DNA of 63,368 nucleotides from Pseudomonas veronii (GTDB lineage Bacteria > Pseudomonadota > Gammaproteobacteria > Pseudomonadales > Pseudomonadaceae): NCBI RefSeq assembly GCF_001439695.1, contig NZ_JYLL01000037.1, forward strand, positions 1 through 63,368. The letters run 5' to 3'. The first letter of the stretch is position 1, and every line of letters begins with the position of its first letter. The translations under genes and the position numbers were made by a program. The notes beneath the pieces are model-generated. The model had not been told where the DNA came from and made no database searches. It saw nothing but the letters and a program-made list of their open reading frames with translations. Shown here one piece after another: positions 53,813 through 63,295 of this stretch.

Positions 53813-54997
53813 ATGTGGTACAACGGTTTTCTTGACCTGTCAGCCTGGCAACTGGTGGCAGTCACCCTGTTGATGACCCACGTGACCATTATTGGGGTCA
53901 CCGTCTATCTGCACCGCTATTCAGCCCATCGCTCCCTGGAGCTCAATGCCGGCCTGAAACACTTCTTCCGCTTCTGGCTGTGGCTGACCACGGCGCAGAA
54001 CACCCGCGAGTGGACCGCCATCCACCGTAAGCATCACGCCAAATGCGAAACCGTCGACGACCCGCACAGCCCCGTCATTAAAGGCCTGTCTACCGTATTG
54101 CGCAAAGGTGCCGAGCTCTATCGCGCCGAAGCGGAGAACCCCGAGACCCTGCGCATCTACGGCAAGAACTGCCCGGACGACTGGATCGAACGCAAACTCT
54201 ACACGCCCTACCCGCTTTTGGGTGTGGCAATCATGGGTGTGATCGACCTTCTGCTGTTCGGCACCATCGGCATCACCATCTGGGCGATCCAGATGATGTG
54301 GATTCCATTCTGGGCCGCCGGTGTGATCAACGGCCTCGGCCACGCCGTGGGCTATCGCAACTTCGAATGCCGGGACGCGGCGACCAACCTGGTGCCGTGG
54401 GGCATCATCGTGGGCGGCGAAGAGCTGCACAACAACCACCACACCTACCCCAACTCCGCCAAACTGTCGGTGAAGAAATGGGAGTTCGACCTCGGCTGGG
54501 CGTGGATCAAGCTGTTCAGCTTGCTGCGCCTGGCCAAGGTGCAGCGCGTCGCGCCGATCGCCCACCGCGTCGAAGGCAAGGGCCACCTGGACATGGACAC
54601 CGCCATGGCGATCCTCAACAACCGTTTCCAGATCATGGCCCAGTACCGCAAGCTGGTGATCGGCCCGCTGGTCAAGCAGGAACTGGAGAAGGTCGATCAC
54701 TCGGTGCGCCACCAGTTCCACCGCGCCAAGCGCCTGCTGTCGCGGGAAACCAGCCTGCTGGATGACCGCCACCACCTGCGTATCCAGAGCATGCTGGAAC
54801 ACAGCCAGGCCCTGAAAGTGATCTACGAAAAGCGTCTGGCCCTGCAGCAGATCTGGCTCAAGACCAGCTCCAACGGCCACGATATGCTGGCCGCGATCAA
54901 GGAATGGGTGCATGAGGCCGAGGCCAGCGGCATCCAGTCCCTGCGCGATTTTGCCCACCAATTGAAGACCTACTCGTTGCGCCCTGCAACGGTGTGA
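53813..54997 (+). CDS. desA: Membrane fatty-acid desaturase (delta-9)
   Basis: 394 residues from the ATG at 53813 (MWYNGFLDLSAWQL); longer readings add no family sequence. Three histidine boxes bind the di-iron centre: HRYSAH at 34-39, HRKHH at 71-75, HNNHH at 206-210. It introduces double bonds into phospholipid acyl chains, as PA0286 DesA does. It is divergent from the GGDEF/EAL gene. A hairpin terminator follows at 55006-55030. Confidence 0.94.
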   Translation: MWYNGFLDLSAWQLVAVTLLMTHVTIIGVTVYLHRYSAHRSLELNAGLKHFFRFWLWLTTAQNTREWTAIHRKHHAKCETVDDPHSPVIKGLSTVLRKGAELYRAEAENPETLRIYGKNCPDDWIERKLYTPYPLLGVAIMGVIDLLLFGTIGITIWAIQMMWIPFWAAGVINGLGHAVGYRNFECRDAATNLVPWGIIVGGEELHNNHHTYPNSAKLSVKKWEFDLGWAWIKLFSLLRLAKVQRVAPIAHRVEGKGHLDMDTAMAILNNRFQIMAQYRKLVIGPLVKQELEKVDHSVRHQFHRAKRLLSRETSLLDDRHHLRIQSMLEHSQALKVIYEKRLALQQIWLKTSSNGHDMLAAIKEWVHEAEASGIQSLRDFAHQLKTYSLRPATV

Positions 54998-55005
54998 ACA
55001 CGCGG

Positions 55006-55030
55006 AGGGGGAAGGCTTGCCTTCCCCTTT
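55006..55030 (+). terminator. Terminator after desA
   Basis: GGGGAAGGC and GCCTTCCCC stem, then TTT. The loop is very short, so the real stem opens at the top. Confidence 0.8.
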
Positions 55031-55199
55031 GATCGCTTTTTTGACGCCATTCTCCAGACACCCATAAATCCGTCACAATCGCCCCCAATGACGGAACTTA
55101 GACGCAATTCGCCCCTCTCAAACAACACTTCGCCATCATGGTGGCCCCTTGTTGTGACCGCTGCTGAACCCTGCGGCGCGCCCAGAGAGAGTTGTGCCG

Positions 55200-56201
55200 A
55201 TGGTCCAAGAAAAAACGCACCTGCCCGATCCCCCCACCGCTGAACCCCCACGCCCCGCAGCCGCAGCAACCTTGCTGGCGTTGATGCACGCCCAGGGCGA
55301 GGTCGAGCGGCTGAGTGAGCGTGAGCAATTACTCAGTTCCCTGCTGGTCAGCGTGAATGCGGTGCTATGGGCCATCGACTGGGCGTCGCGACGCGTGCTG
55401 TATGTGAGCCCGGCGTATGAGCGGGTGTTTGGCCGTTCCGCCGGCATGCTGCTGGCCGACCACCGGGAATGGCGCAACAGCATTCACCCCGAAGACCTCG
55501 ACTACGCCGAACACAGCCTGGCCCGCGTACTCGAACAAGGCGCCGTGGAAGACCGCGAGTACCGCATCATCACGGCCGGCGGGCAGATTCGCTGGCTCAG
55601 CGACAAGTGCTACATCAACCAGCAGGCCGAACCGGGCGAGCCGTTGATCGTGGTCGGCATGGCCGAGGACATCACCGACAAGAAACAGTTGGAGCTGGAA
55701 CTGCACCGCCTGGCCACCACCGACGTGCTGACCCAGAGCAGCAACCGCCGACACTTTTTCGAATGCGCCAACCAGGCCTTCGACAGCGCCCGCGCCCAGG
55801 CTGCGCCGCTGGCATTCCTGCTGCTGGACATCGATGACTTCAAGGACGTCAACGACACCTACGGCCACTTGGAGGGCGATCAGGTGTTGCGGCGCATTGC
55901 CGAGAGCGGTCGTGGCGTACTGCGCCGTGGCGACCTGTTCGGGCGCATTGGCGGCGAAGAGTTCGCCGCCGTGCTGCCCGGTTGCGCGCCGGAGATGGCG
56001 CTGCAAGTCGCTGAGCGGCTTGGCAAGGAAATCCAGGCGTTGAGCTTCAGCTATGAAGGCCACGCATTCACCGTGACGGTCAGCCAGGGCCTGGCCAACC
56101 TCAACGAGCAAGACTCGACCCTGAACAACCTGTTCGCCCGCGCGGATGGCGCCATGTACGAGGCCAAGCGCCTGGGCAAAAACCGCGTGGTTGCTGGCTA
56201 G
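55200..56201 (+). CDS. PAS-GGDEF diguanylate cyclase
   Basis: 333 residues from ATG 55200; a GTG two codons upstream is an alternative. A PAS fold at about 50-170 (VLYVSPAYERVFG) precedes a GGDEF domain with the active-site GGEEF. An RxxD inhibitory site is not obvious. It makes c-di-GMP from GTP. No membrane segment, so it is soluble. It matches the position of PA0290 in P. aeruginosa. Confidence 0.9.
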   Translation: MVQEKTHLPDPPTAEPPRPAAAATLLALMHAQGEVERLSEREQLLSSLLVSVNAVLWAIDWASRRVLYVSPAYERVFGRSAGMLLADHREWRNSIHPEDLDYAEHSLARVLEQGAVEDREYRIITAGGQIRWLSDKCYINQQAEPGEPLIVVGMAEDITDKKQLELELHRLATTDVLTQSSNRRHFFECANQAFDSARAQAAPLAFLLLDIDDFKDVNDTYGHLEGDQVLRRIAESGRGVLRRGDLFGRIGGEEFAAVLPGCAPEMALQVAERLGKEIQALSFSYEGHAFTVTVSQGLANLNEQDSTLNNLFARADGAMYEAKRLGKNRVVAG

Positions 56202-56219
56202 AGGATCAACACAGAGCAA

Positions 56220-56248
56220 ATGTGGGAGGGAACCTGCCCCGCCCACAT
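56220..56248. repeat. Degenerate REP palindrome
   Basis: ATGTGGGAGGGAACCTGCCCCGCCCACAT, one arm worn; between convergent genes. Confidence 0.7.
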
Positions 56249-56265
56249 CTGAACTTCATAACCCT

Positions 56266-57474
56266 TTAGGCCTTGCGCAACCTCATCAGCTCCGACAGCC
56301 CCATTTTCAGCAAGCGCGCGGTCTTGCTCCTGGCCAGCGCTTCCAGCCCTTCATGCTCGGTCAACCGCGCCATCTGCGCCGCCAGGTTCATCACCAGCGC
56401 CTCCCGCGAATACACCCCGCCTTCCAGGGAGTAGATCGCCGCGATCAACTGGCGCAGTTCCAGCGGCAAGCGCCAACGCGTGCGCAACGCCGAACCGTAG
56501 GCGGCACCCAAGGCGTGCAGCGACTCGCCAATCGCTTCGTCATCCAGCGCCCCGCCACCCTGGCGCCAGTCTTCCAGGCAGCGCAACAACGCCAGGTCGC
56601 CGAGCCGATGCAGGATGCCCGCGCTGTAGCAGCGCTCGTGGTCCAGCTCCAGCATGCGCGCCAGACGGCGGGCGTAGTCGGCGGTGTCCTGGGACAACTG
56701 CCAGTGACGCTCGGCATACGCCACCAGGCCCGGATCACCCAATACCACGTTGTGCTTGAGCGCCAGGCCGAGTATCAGGTTCATGCTTTGCCCGGCCTGC
56801 AGCTTGTGCAACGCCGCCGACAGGGTCTGCACCGGCGTGCCGTGATGGCCGGCGCTGTTGGCGGCGGCGATCAGCACGGCGGTGATCTGCGGGTCCATAC
56901 ACACGCGGTCTTCCAGGCACTTGAGGTCCAGGCCCTCCGGCCCGAGGCTGTCTTGCACGGCGGCCTTCACATCGACCCACAGCGGCGCGCCATCGCAGGC
57001 GTCGCGGCGGCGCTCGAGGAACACCGGCAAGGTCATGCCCGGCGCCAGTCGCGGCACTTCGCAGTACACGCTTTCGCCTTCGTTGAGCAGCAGGTCTTGC
57101 AGGCGCTGGGTCAGGCCGTCCATGTTCAGCGGTTTGGTCAGATACGCCGTGGGCGCCAAGGGCAAGGCCTCACGCACGCTGGCGCTGTCATTGCGACTGC
57201 TCAAGAGGATGAACGGCAACGCGGGCGAGCGACGCTGCTGACGCACATTGCGCAACAGGCTCAGGCCATCGATGCCCGGCAGTTCCCAATCCGCCACGAT
57301 CAGGTCGTAGGCTTTGTCGCGCAGCAGCGTAGCCGCTTGCCGGCCATCGCCACACATATCCAGCCGTGCGTCGCAACGCACATTCAACAACACCTGCTTG
57401 AGCAGGTCCCGCGACCAAGGGTCTGCCTCAGCAATCAACACCCGGGGTACAGCGGGTAAATCCACAGCACTCAT
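56266..57474 (-). CDS. Response regulator with HDOD output
   Basis: 402 residues. The receiver has E16/D18 in AEADPW, phosphoacceptor D62 in VADWELPG and Lys in LTKPL. The HDOD domain (about 175-370) is a metal-free HD-GYP relative that often recruits signalling partners. No DNA-binding domain. It stands alone between c-di-GMP genes and gabT, so a c-di-GMP link is likely but unproven. Confidence 0.87.
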   Translation of the reverse strand: MSAVDLPAVPRVLIAEADPWSRDLLKQVLLNVRCDARLDMCGDGRQAATLLRDKAYDLIVADWELPGIDGLSLLRNVRQQRRSPALPFILLSSRNDSASVREALPLAPTAYLTKPLNMDGLTQRLQDLLLNEGESVYCEVPRLAPGMTLPVFLERRRDACDGAPLWVDVKAAVQDSLGPEGLDLKCLEDRVCMDPQITAVLIAAANSAGHHGTPVQTLSAALHKLQAGQSMNLILGLALKHNVVLGDPGLVAYAERHWQLSQDTADYARRLARMLELDHERCYSAGILHRLGDLALLRCLEDWRQGGGALDDEAIGESLHALGAAYGSALRTRWRLPLELRQLIAAIYSLEGGVYSREALVMNLAAQMARLTEHEGLEALARSKTARLLKMGLSELMRLRKA

Positions 57475-57561
57475 CCTGCACGCTCCATCTGCAATGCCTG
57501 CACCTTAGACAATGCGGCGGCCTACGTACAATGAACAACCACTGAATGTGCTGCATCAGGT

Positions 57562-57590
57562 AAAAAAAAACCCGCCGAAGCGGGTTTTTT
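57562..57590 (-). terminator. Rho-independent terminator of gabT
   Basis: AAACCCG CCGAAG CGGGTTT hairpin with A runs on one side and T runs on the other, 24 bp past the gabT stop on the minus strand. It may work in both directions. Confidence 0.9.
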
Positions 57591-57613
57591 CTATCGATCG
57601 GTTCAGCCCGGGC

Positions 57614-58891
57614 TTACAGCTCGGAGAAGCACTCTTCGATGATTGCCAAGCCTTTGTCCAGTTGCTCGTCCGGCGCGGTCAGCGGCACCAGGATGCGCAA
57701 CACGTTGCCGTAAGGGCCGCAGGACAGCAGGATCAAGCCTTTCTCACGCGCCTTGGCCACTACAGCGGCAACGGCAGCAGCGTTTGGCTTGTGGGTGTCG
57801 CCACCTTCGAACAGCTCGATCGCGATCATCGCGCCCAGGGCACGCACGTCGCCGATCACCGGGTACTTGGCCTGGATGGCCTTGAGGCCGGAAACCAGAC
57901 GCTCGCCGACGGCTTTGCAGCGATCCAGCAGGTGCTCTTCTTCGAACACTTCCAGCACGGCCAGGGCCGCGGCGCAAGCGATCGGGCTACCGGCGTAGGT
58001 GCCGCCGAGGCCGCCTGGCGCGATGGCGTCCATGTATTCGGCCTTGCCGCACACACCGGCCAACGGGAAACCGCCGGCGATGGATTTGGCGAAGGTGGTC
58101 AGGTCGGCAGTCACGCCCATCTGTTCCATGGCGAAGAACGTACCGGTACGGCCGGCACCGGTTTGCACTTCGTCGGCGATCAGCAGGATGCCGTGCTTGT
58201 CGCACAGTTCGCGCAGGCGCTTCATGAAAGGTTTAGGCGCGACGTAGAAACCGCCTTCGCCCTGCACCGGCTCGATGATGATGGCAGCGATATCACGCGG
58301 CTCGGCATCGTTCTTGAAGATGCGTTCGATGCTGGCGATGGAGTCGTCGACGCTCACGCCATGCAGTTCGTTCGGGTACAGCGCGCGGAAGATGCCGCCT
58401 GGCATCAGGCCCATGCCGGCCGAGTAAGGCACGACTTTACCGGTGAGGCCCAGGGTCATCATGGTGCGACCGTGGTACGCGCCGGTGAACGCGATGATGC
58501 CGGCACGGCCAGTGGCAGCGCGGGCGATTTTCACGGCGTTCTCAACCGCTTCGGAACCGGTGGTGACCAGCAGGGTTTTCTTGGCGAAATCACCTGGGAC
58601 CTTGGCGTTGATTTTTTCGCACAGTTCCACGTAAGGCTCGTAGGCCAGTACCTGGAAGCAGGTGTGGGTCAGCTTGTTCAGTTGCTCGGTCACGGCCGCG
58701 ATGATTTTCGGGTGTACGTGGCCGGTGTTCAGCACGGCGATACCGCCGGCGAAGTCGATGAACTCGCGACCTTCAACGTCGGTCACGGTGGCGTTCTTCG
58801 CGGACTCGGCGAAGATCGGGTGAATCTGGCCAACACCGCGCGGTACAGCGGCTTCACGGCGTTTCATCAAGGAAGCGTTGGTCTTGCTCAT
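57614..58891 (-). CDS. gabT: 4-aminobutyrate aminotransferase
   Basis: Transfers the amino group of GABA to 2-oxoglutarate, giving succinate semialdehyde. 425 residues from ATG 58891 (GAGGAC five bases before); the longer start at 58909 is out of family. PLP residues D240 (IADEVQTGAGRTG) and K269 (FAKSIAGG) are in place. It lies 181 bp downstream of gabD in the same direction, with a hairpin between, so the pair may be partly read through. Confidence 0.96.
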   Translation of the reverse strand: MSKTNASLMKRREAAVPRGVGQIHPIFAESAKNATVTDVEGREFIDFAGGIAVLNTGHVHPKIIAAVTEQLNKLTHTCFQVLAYEPYVELCEKINAKVPGDFAKKTLLVTTGSEAVENAVKIARAATGRAGIIAFTGAYHGRTMMTLGLTGKVVPYSAGMGLMPGGIFRALYPNELHGVSVDDSIASIERIFKNDAEPRDIAAIIIEPVQGEGGFYVAPKPFMKRLRELCDKHGILLIADEVQTGAGRTGTFFAMEQMGVTADLTTFAKSIAGGFPLAGVCGKAEYMDAIAPGGLGGTYAGSPIACAAALAVLEVFEEEHLLDRCKAVGERLVSGLKAIQAKYPVIGDVRALGAMIAIELFEGGDTHKPNAAAVAAVVAKAREKGLILLSCGPYGNVLRILVPLTAPDEQLDKGLAIIEECFSEL

Positions 58892-59016
58892 AAAGTCCTC
58901 ATTCGCCACTCATCGGGTGGCGTTGTTCAAGGAATACGTGGCGGGGGGCAACTACGGCAGCATGCGATGATCGACTGACACAGCGTTCCCGGCCACTACG
59001 AATAACGGTGTAAAAC

Positions 59017-59050
59017 ACGCAAAGGGTCAGCGCTCTCGTGCCCTTTGCGT
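59017..59050 (-). terminator. Hairpin between gabD and gabT
   Basis: ACGCAAAGGG and CCCTTTGCGT form a 10-bp stem with a 14-nt loop, followed on the minus strand by GTTTTAC. It is possibly an attenuator of read-through into gabT. Confidence 0.6.
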
Positions 59051-59072
59051 TTGCAGCAATGCCTTGCCGGGC

Positions 59073-60515
59073 TTAGATGCCCAGGCAGAGGTATTTGATT
59101 TCCAGGTAATCCTCGATCCCGTACTTGGAGCCTTCACGGCCCAGGCCCGAAGCCTTGATACCGCCGAACGGCGCCACTTCGTTGGAGATCAACCCGGTGT
59201 TGACGCCGACCATGCCGTATTCCAGGGCTTCGGCCACACGGAACACACGGCTCAGGTCACGCGCATAGAAGTAGGACGCGAGGCCGAACTCGGTGTCGTT
59301 GGACATCGCGATCACTTCGGCTTCGTCCTTGAAACGGAACAGCGGCGCCAGTGGGCCGAAGGTTTCTTCCTTCGCCACAGCGGCATTTTTCGGCACGTTG
59401 GTCAGGATGGTCGGCTCGAAGAAGTTACCTTCCATGACCTTGCCGCCCGCCAGCAGCGTGGCGCCTTTGGCCAGCGCGTCCGCAATGTGTTCCTGGACCT
59501 TGGCCACGGCTTTGCCGTCGATCAGCGGGCCGGTGGTGGTGCCGTCTTCCAGACCGTTGCCGATCTTGAGCTTGGCCACCGCCACTTTGAGTTTTTCCGC
59601 GAACGCGTCGTACACCGCGTCTTGAACGTACAGACGGTTGGCGCAGACGCAGGTCTGGCCGTTGTTGCGGTACTTGGAGATGATCGCGCCTTCGACGGCC
59701 TTATCCAGGTCAGCGTCGTCAAACACGATGAACGGCGCGTTGCCGCCCAGCTCCAGGGACACTTTCTTGATGTCCTTGGCGCATTCGGCCATCAACTGGC
59801 GACCGATTTCGGTCGAGCCGGTGAAGGACAATTTACGCACGATCGGGTTGCTGGTCAGCTCGCTGCCGATATCGCCGGCGCTGCCGGAGACCACGCTGAA
59901 CACGCCTTTCGGAATGCCGGCACGCTGCGCCAGTTCAGCCAGGGCGAACGCCGAGAACGGCGTTTGCGAGGCAGGCTTGAGCACCATGGTGCAACCGGCG
60001 GCCAGGGCCGGGCCGGCTTTACGCGTGATCATCGCGGCGGGGAAGTTCCACGGCGTGATCGCAGCGGTCACGCCGATCGGTTGCTTGATCACGATCAGAC
60101 GCTTGTCCGGCTGGTGGCCGGGAATCACATCACCGTAGATGCGCTTGGCTTCTTCGGCGAACCACTCGATAAAGGAGGCGGCGTAGACAATTTCGCCCTT
60201 GGCTTCGGCCAGCGGCTTGCCCTGTTCCAGGGTCATCAGGCGCGCCAGGTCTTCCTGGTTCTCGATGATCAGCTCGAACCAGCGGCGCAGCTTGTTGGCG
60301 CGCTCCTTGGCGGTCAGCGCACGCCAGGCCGGCAGCGCTTTGTCCGCCGCTTCGATGGCGCGGCGGGTTTCAGCGGCGCCCATCTTCGGCACGGTGCCGA
60401 GAATCTCGCCCGTGGCGGGGTTGTTGACCTTGATGGTCTGACCGTTGTCCGCATCGACCCAAGCCCCATCGATAAAGGCTTGCTGGCGGAACAACTGGGC
60501 ATCTTTAAGCTGCAT
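59073..60515 (-). CDS. gabD: Succinate-semialdehyde dehydrogenase (NADP+)
   Basis: Second step of GABA breakdown, to succinate. 480 residues from ATG 60515 (MQLKDAQLFRQQ), the usual length. Catalytic E255 in SLELGG and C289 in NNGQTCVCANR are present. With gabT it forms the GABA shunt used on plant exudate. Confidence 0.96.
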   Translation of the reverse strand: MQLKDAQLFRQQAFIDGAWVDADNGQTIKVNNPATGEILGTVPKMGAAETRRAIEAADKALPAWRALTAKERANKLRRWFELIIENQEDLARLMTLEQGKPLAEAKGEIVYAASFIEWFAEEAKRIYGDVIPGHQPDKRLIVIKQPIGVTAAITPWNFPAAMITRKAGPALAAGCTMVLKPASQTPFSAFALAELAQRAGIPKGVFSVVSGSAGDIGSELTSNPIVRKLSFTGSTEIGRQLMAECAKDIKKVSLELGGNAPFIVFDDADLDKAVEGAIISKYRNNGQTCVCANRLYVQDAVYDAFAEKLKVAVAKLKIGNGLEDGTTTGPLIDGKAVAKVQEHIADALAKGATLLAGGKVMEGNFFEPTILTNVPKNAAVAKEETFGPLAPLFRFKDEAEVIAMSNDTEFGLASYFYARDLSRVFRVAEALEYGMVGVNTGLISNEVAPFGGIKASGLGREGSKYGIEDYLEIKYLCLGI

Positions 60516-60885
60516 GTCGGCTTTCCTTAACAGCACCGCGCGCGCGCGGAGCGAATTAGAGTTGTTGAAAGGCGCCTTTGGGGGCTGCCGTCAGGGAAAT
60601 CAGCCCCTGCGTGCAAGCAAGTGGAGAGCGCACGGGAGACAGAGCGTTTGAAATCTCAAACGAATCCTAGGATCAAAGGGGGTACAGGGCAATAGGATGT
60701 TCGAAAAAAAGAACGAAAACCGCTTATTTGCCGGTTTTATCAGATCAACGACCTCAAGCCCCGCCCCCCACCACCGAGCCACAGCGCCCGACGCAAGGCC
60801 CCAACACAGACAATTCCCACCCGCCAGCAGCCAAAAACCAGCATGGACGCCCAAGGTCGACATGGGTATGATGTCGCCCGCACAA

Positions 60886-60962
60886 GCATCCGTAGCTCAG
60901 CTGGATAGAGTACTGCCCTCCGAAGGCAGGGGTCGTGGGTTCGAATCCCGCCGGGTGCACCA
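60886..60962 (+). tRNA. tRNA-Arg (anticodon CCG)
   Basis: 77 nt including CCA. The acceptor stem GCATCCG pairs with CGGGTGC (one G-U), the D arm reads AGCTCAGCTGGATAGAG, the anticodon loop CTCCGAA gives CCG, and the T arm contains GGTTCGAATCC. The 3' end is a classic integration site, and an integrase relic starts 134 bp later. Confidence 0.97.
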
Positions 60963-61006
60963 TATAGCAGTCTCGAGCTGTCTCAGACAGTCTACGAAAC
61001 ATCCCA

Positions 61007-61037
61007 AGAAGCCCGCCTTGTGCGGGTTTTCTTGTTT
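61007..61037 (+). terminator. Terminator after tRNA-Arg
   Basis: CCCGC, loop CTTGT, GCGGG then TTTTCTTGTTT, about 45 bp past the tRNA. Confidence 0.88.
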
Positions 61038-61096
61038 CTGGCTATCCGTCTCTCTCCAACCCGATAACTTCCCGCAATGCATGCCTTGAGATTCCT

Positions 61097-61250
61097 ATGA
61101 CTGGAGGCATACAGGAAGTGAAGCGCACTGGAATCAAACGCCGCTCATTAGCGAACACTACTATCGCAAGCCTGGAGCCTTAGCACGCTACCTATCGGGA
61201 GCGGGACGGGAACGGCTTGTACTTCAGAGTGAAACCAAACGGGCAAGGCC
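61097..61250 (+). pseudogene. N-terminal relic of a phage-type tyrosine integrase
   Basis: Reading from ATG 61097 gives 28 residues ending ASLEP, a TAG at 61181-61183, then HATYRERDGNGLYFRVKPNG in the same frame. DGNGLYFRVKPNG is the N-terminal DNA-binding hallmark of phage integrases that act on tRNA genes. It lacks the catalytic domain and runs into other DNA after about residue 50. The TAG stands where the family usually has a Glu-like codon. It would be the element's integrase. Confidence 0.82.
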
Positions 61251-61299
61251 CGTGTCGCCAAATACTACGCCCCCCCCTCATCGCCTTTCTGCTCGCACT

Positions 61300-61914
61300 G
61301 TGCGCGCCTTGGGGAAATGCTCAGGTGGTCGGTGATTGTTCGCCGCACGGTGGAGCAGTTCATCACCCAAAACCGGTCCCCCCTCGGCCAGTGGGCAAGC
61401 CCAACGCGCAGCCCTTCGCTTCGGCCTTGCAACAGCGGCCGGAGAGTTGGCCACCGCCTTTGGCGTCACCGGATGGCTGGATGGCACGGCCACGACCGCC
61501 GCACGGGCATGTCCGCATGCGTGGCTGGCCGAACGTGGTGCGACTGCGCCAGGTCATCGAGCGATTTGGCGAAAGCCGCTTTACGCGCTGGGAATCTGCC
61601 GCCGCCAAGATCGATGAGCATGGCCCACGCACGATTGATCGACTGGGCTTTCGCAAGACAATGGAAGACGGCATGGGCGATGCCCTGCACGCCACCAACA
61701 CCTACTACGTGCTGCCTGAAGCCTGGAGGGCCGAGATCTTCAAGGGCATGAATATCAGTGCGGTGAACAAGGAGCTGCTGCAACGGGGCGTATTTGAGCC
61801 GGGAAGTGACGGCAAGGCGTACAGCTTGATTCGCCTGCCCGGGCTGGGGCCCCGCGCTGCTATGTGGTGAAGACCGTTCCAGGAACGGACGAAGGCGAGG
61901 CCAAGGCCGCCTGA
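61300..61914 (+). pseudogene. 3' end of a DUF927/primase-helicase-like phage gene, several frameshifts
   Basis: Family sequence jumps between frames: RTVEQFITQN (around 61340-61370), then PSASGQ and AGELATAFGVTGW in the next frame (about 61385-61550), then ERFGESRFTRWE...RTIDRLGFRKTM and YYVLPEAWRAEIFKG in a third (about 61555-61855), and finally RCYVVKTVPG to a TGA at 61912. At least three shifts occur, so it is dead. Such genes sit in phage-like islands. Confidence 0.8.
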
Positions 61915-62012
61915 CGGCGAGCCTGCTGATCGAGGTAGCGCCGGCTCATTACCGGCCTTGCCAGCCATTCGACAACCATCCCTATTAACCGCAGTACCCA
62001 GAGACAATACAG

Positions 62013-62624
62013 ATGAACACTATCCAAGAATTGAAAGACCGCCGCGACCAACTGACCCTCGAAGTGGAGAGCATTCAGGGTGACCTGGCTCCCTTTGAAG
62101 AGGCGCTGGAAAGCCCGGAGGTTATCCAGCAGGGCCGTCAACGAGCCGTGCAGGATGAAATCAACGATCACAAAAGACGCATCGACTCGCGAAATCTGGA
62201 GATCAGCAACCTGAATCAAAAGATTCATCGCCTTGAGAGATTGGCAAACCGTGAGAGCTTGGCTGCGGGATATCTCAGCGATATGGCGAACTGGAAAGCC
62301 GACGAGATGGAACTCAACGAAAAGCGCAGCAGCATCGAGACCCGGTTGCAGCAGGTCCGCCAGAGCGATCAGGAAGACATGGCAAAAGCTCGACAAGCTG
62401 AAACGGACGCGGCCACCGCTTATGCACAGGCTGTCGCCTGGGGCGATGTAGAGGGCGAAAAAGCGGCTAACGCAGAAGCTCAAAAGGCAGCAAAAAACCT
62501 CACGGCAGCGGCTGAGCATCACCGCCGCCAACAACTGCTCATCACCGCACTGGAGCAGGAGCTGGTGACGATTGATCTGCATATCACAGAGGCACAAAAG
62601 GAACGCACCGAGATCGGAGAATAA
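62013..62624 (+). CDS. Coiled-coil hypothetical protein
   Basis: 203 residues, highly charged, with heptad-like stretches over nearly the whole length (LTLEVESIQGDLAPFEEA, QKIHRLERLANRE, LEQELVTIDLHITEAQK). No signal or membrane segment. It is part of the accessory stretch after the integrase relic and shows no sign of decay. I know no family for it. Confidence 0.72.
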   Translation: MNTIQELKDRRDQLTLEVESIQGDLAPFEEALESPEVIQQGRQRAVQDEINDHKRRIDSRNLEISNLNQKIHRLERLANRESLAAGYLSDMANWKADEMELNEKRSSIETRLQQVRQSDQEDMAKARQAETDAATAYAQAVAWGDVEGEKAANAEAQKAAKNLTAAAEHHRRQQLLITALEQELVTIDLHITEAQKERTEIGE

Positions 62625-62856
62625 AGCGGCTCACCTGGCGAACACTGTGCTAGAAGAACAGTGGAATGAGGCCGCCAAAACACTGCTGGAGACCGGCGGC
62701 AAGCTGTGGGCCGCACGCAACCTGATTAGTCGTGACCCGGTTGCACTGATGAAGCTGGATATCCCTGAACTGGGCGGGCACTTTGGAAGCTGGACCTGGC
62801 GAGAACTCGCGGCTCGCTCACACCAACACAGCCTGCTTGACCTGTTGGCGGCCTAA
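62572..62856 (+). CDS. Short hypothetical protein of the accessory region
   Basis: Up to 94 residues if the TTG at 62572 is used, which overlaps the coiled-coil gene; a GTG at 62647 (69 residues, VLEEQWNEAAKTLLETGGKL) is more natural. Amphipathic helical pattern. The boundary is uncertain, as neither start has a strong ribosome site. Confidence 0.5.
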   Translation: MICISQRHKRNAPRSENKAAHLANTVLEEQWNEAAKTLLETGGKLWAARNLISRDPVALMKLDIPELGGHFGSWTWRELAARSHQHSLLDLLAA

Positions 62857-62919
62857 CTCAAACCTTCCCCGAAGCAACCGGCGAGGGCCGGTTGATTCGG
62901 GCCAACCATCGGTCTAACC

Positions 62920-63129
62920 ATGAATAAACCACTACAGAATAGTGCTCAGATGCCGGATTACCTAAAGGCCCGAAAGCTGCATTTGAACGGGATAATTGTC
63001 GGCATGGCCGGAATGAAAAAGCTCAACGCAAGAGGAATCAAAGAAACTAAAGTTGAGACGCTCACGATTGATGCAATCAAGGCAGAGCTTGATTTCATTG
63101 ACCTCCAGCTCAAGAGAAAGAGCGGTTGA
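62920..63129 (+). CDS. Small hypothetical protein
   Basis: 69 residues from ATG 62920 with no clear ribosome site; Lys-rich, KARKLHLNGIIVGMAGMKKL. No family is recognised. A longer ORF on the other strand overlaps it, so coding status is open. The remaining 239 bp of the window show no gene. Confidence 0.45.
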   Translation: MNKPLQNSAQMPDYLKARKLHLNGIIVGMAGMKKLNARGIKETKVETLTIDAIKAELDFIDLQLKRKSG

Positions 63130-63276
63130 TGAAGACGCGGAAGCTGAAGCAGCTTCCGCTTCGCTAGATTCTCCCATTACACAAAATGGCTCCAGATTTT
63201 TCAGCTTCTGATTAATGGCGGCTCTGGGCTTATGACCGCTTTCGGCCCAGAGTGTGTAAAAACGCATTTGTACACT

Positions 63277-63295
63277 GTCGGCGCGAAGCGCCGAC
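63277..63295. repeat. Perfect 8-bp hairpin near the right edge
   Basis: GTCGGCGC, loop GAA, GCGCCGAC. Strong and compact, no T run directly after. Possibly a small terminator or the end of an accessory segment. Confidence 0.6.

Noticed and set aside
60897..61082. 61-codon minus ORF over the tRNA-Arg
   Set aside because: Its core (RRDSNPRPLPSEGS) is the antisense of a tRNA, a known false-gene pattern.
62962..63267. 101-codon minus ORF near the right end
   Set aside because: No ribosome site and an Ala/Ser-rich stretch that mirrors the plus strand; overlaps the 69-residue ORF. Left open, but not called.
63277..63295. CRISPR or att core at the right-edge hairpin
   Set aside because: Only one copy, no repeat-spacer pattern, and no match to the tRNA-Arg 3' end.
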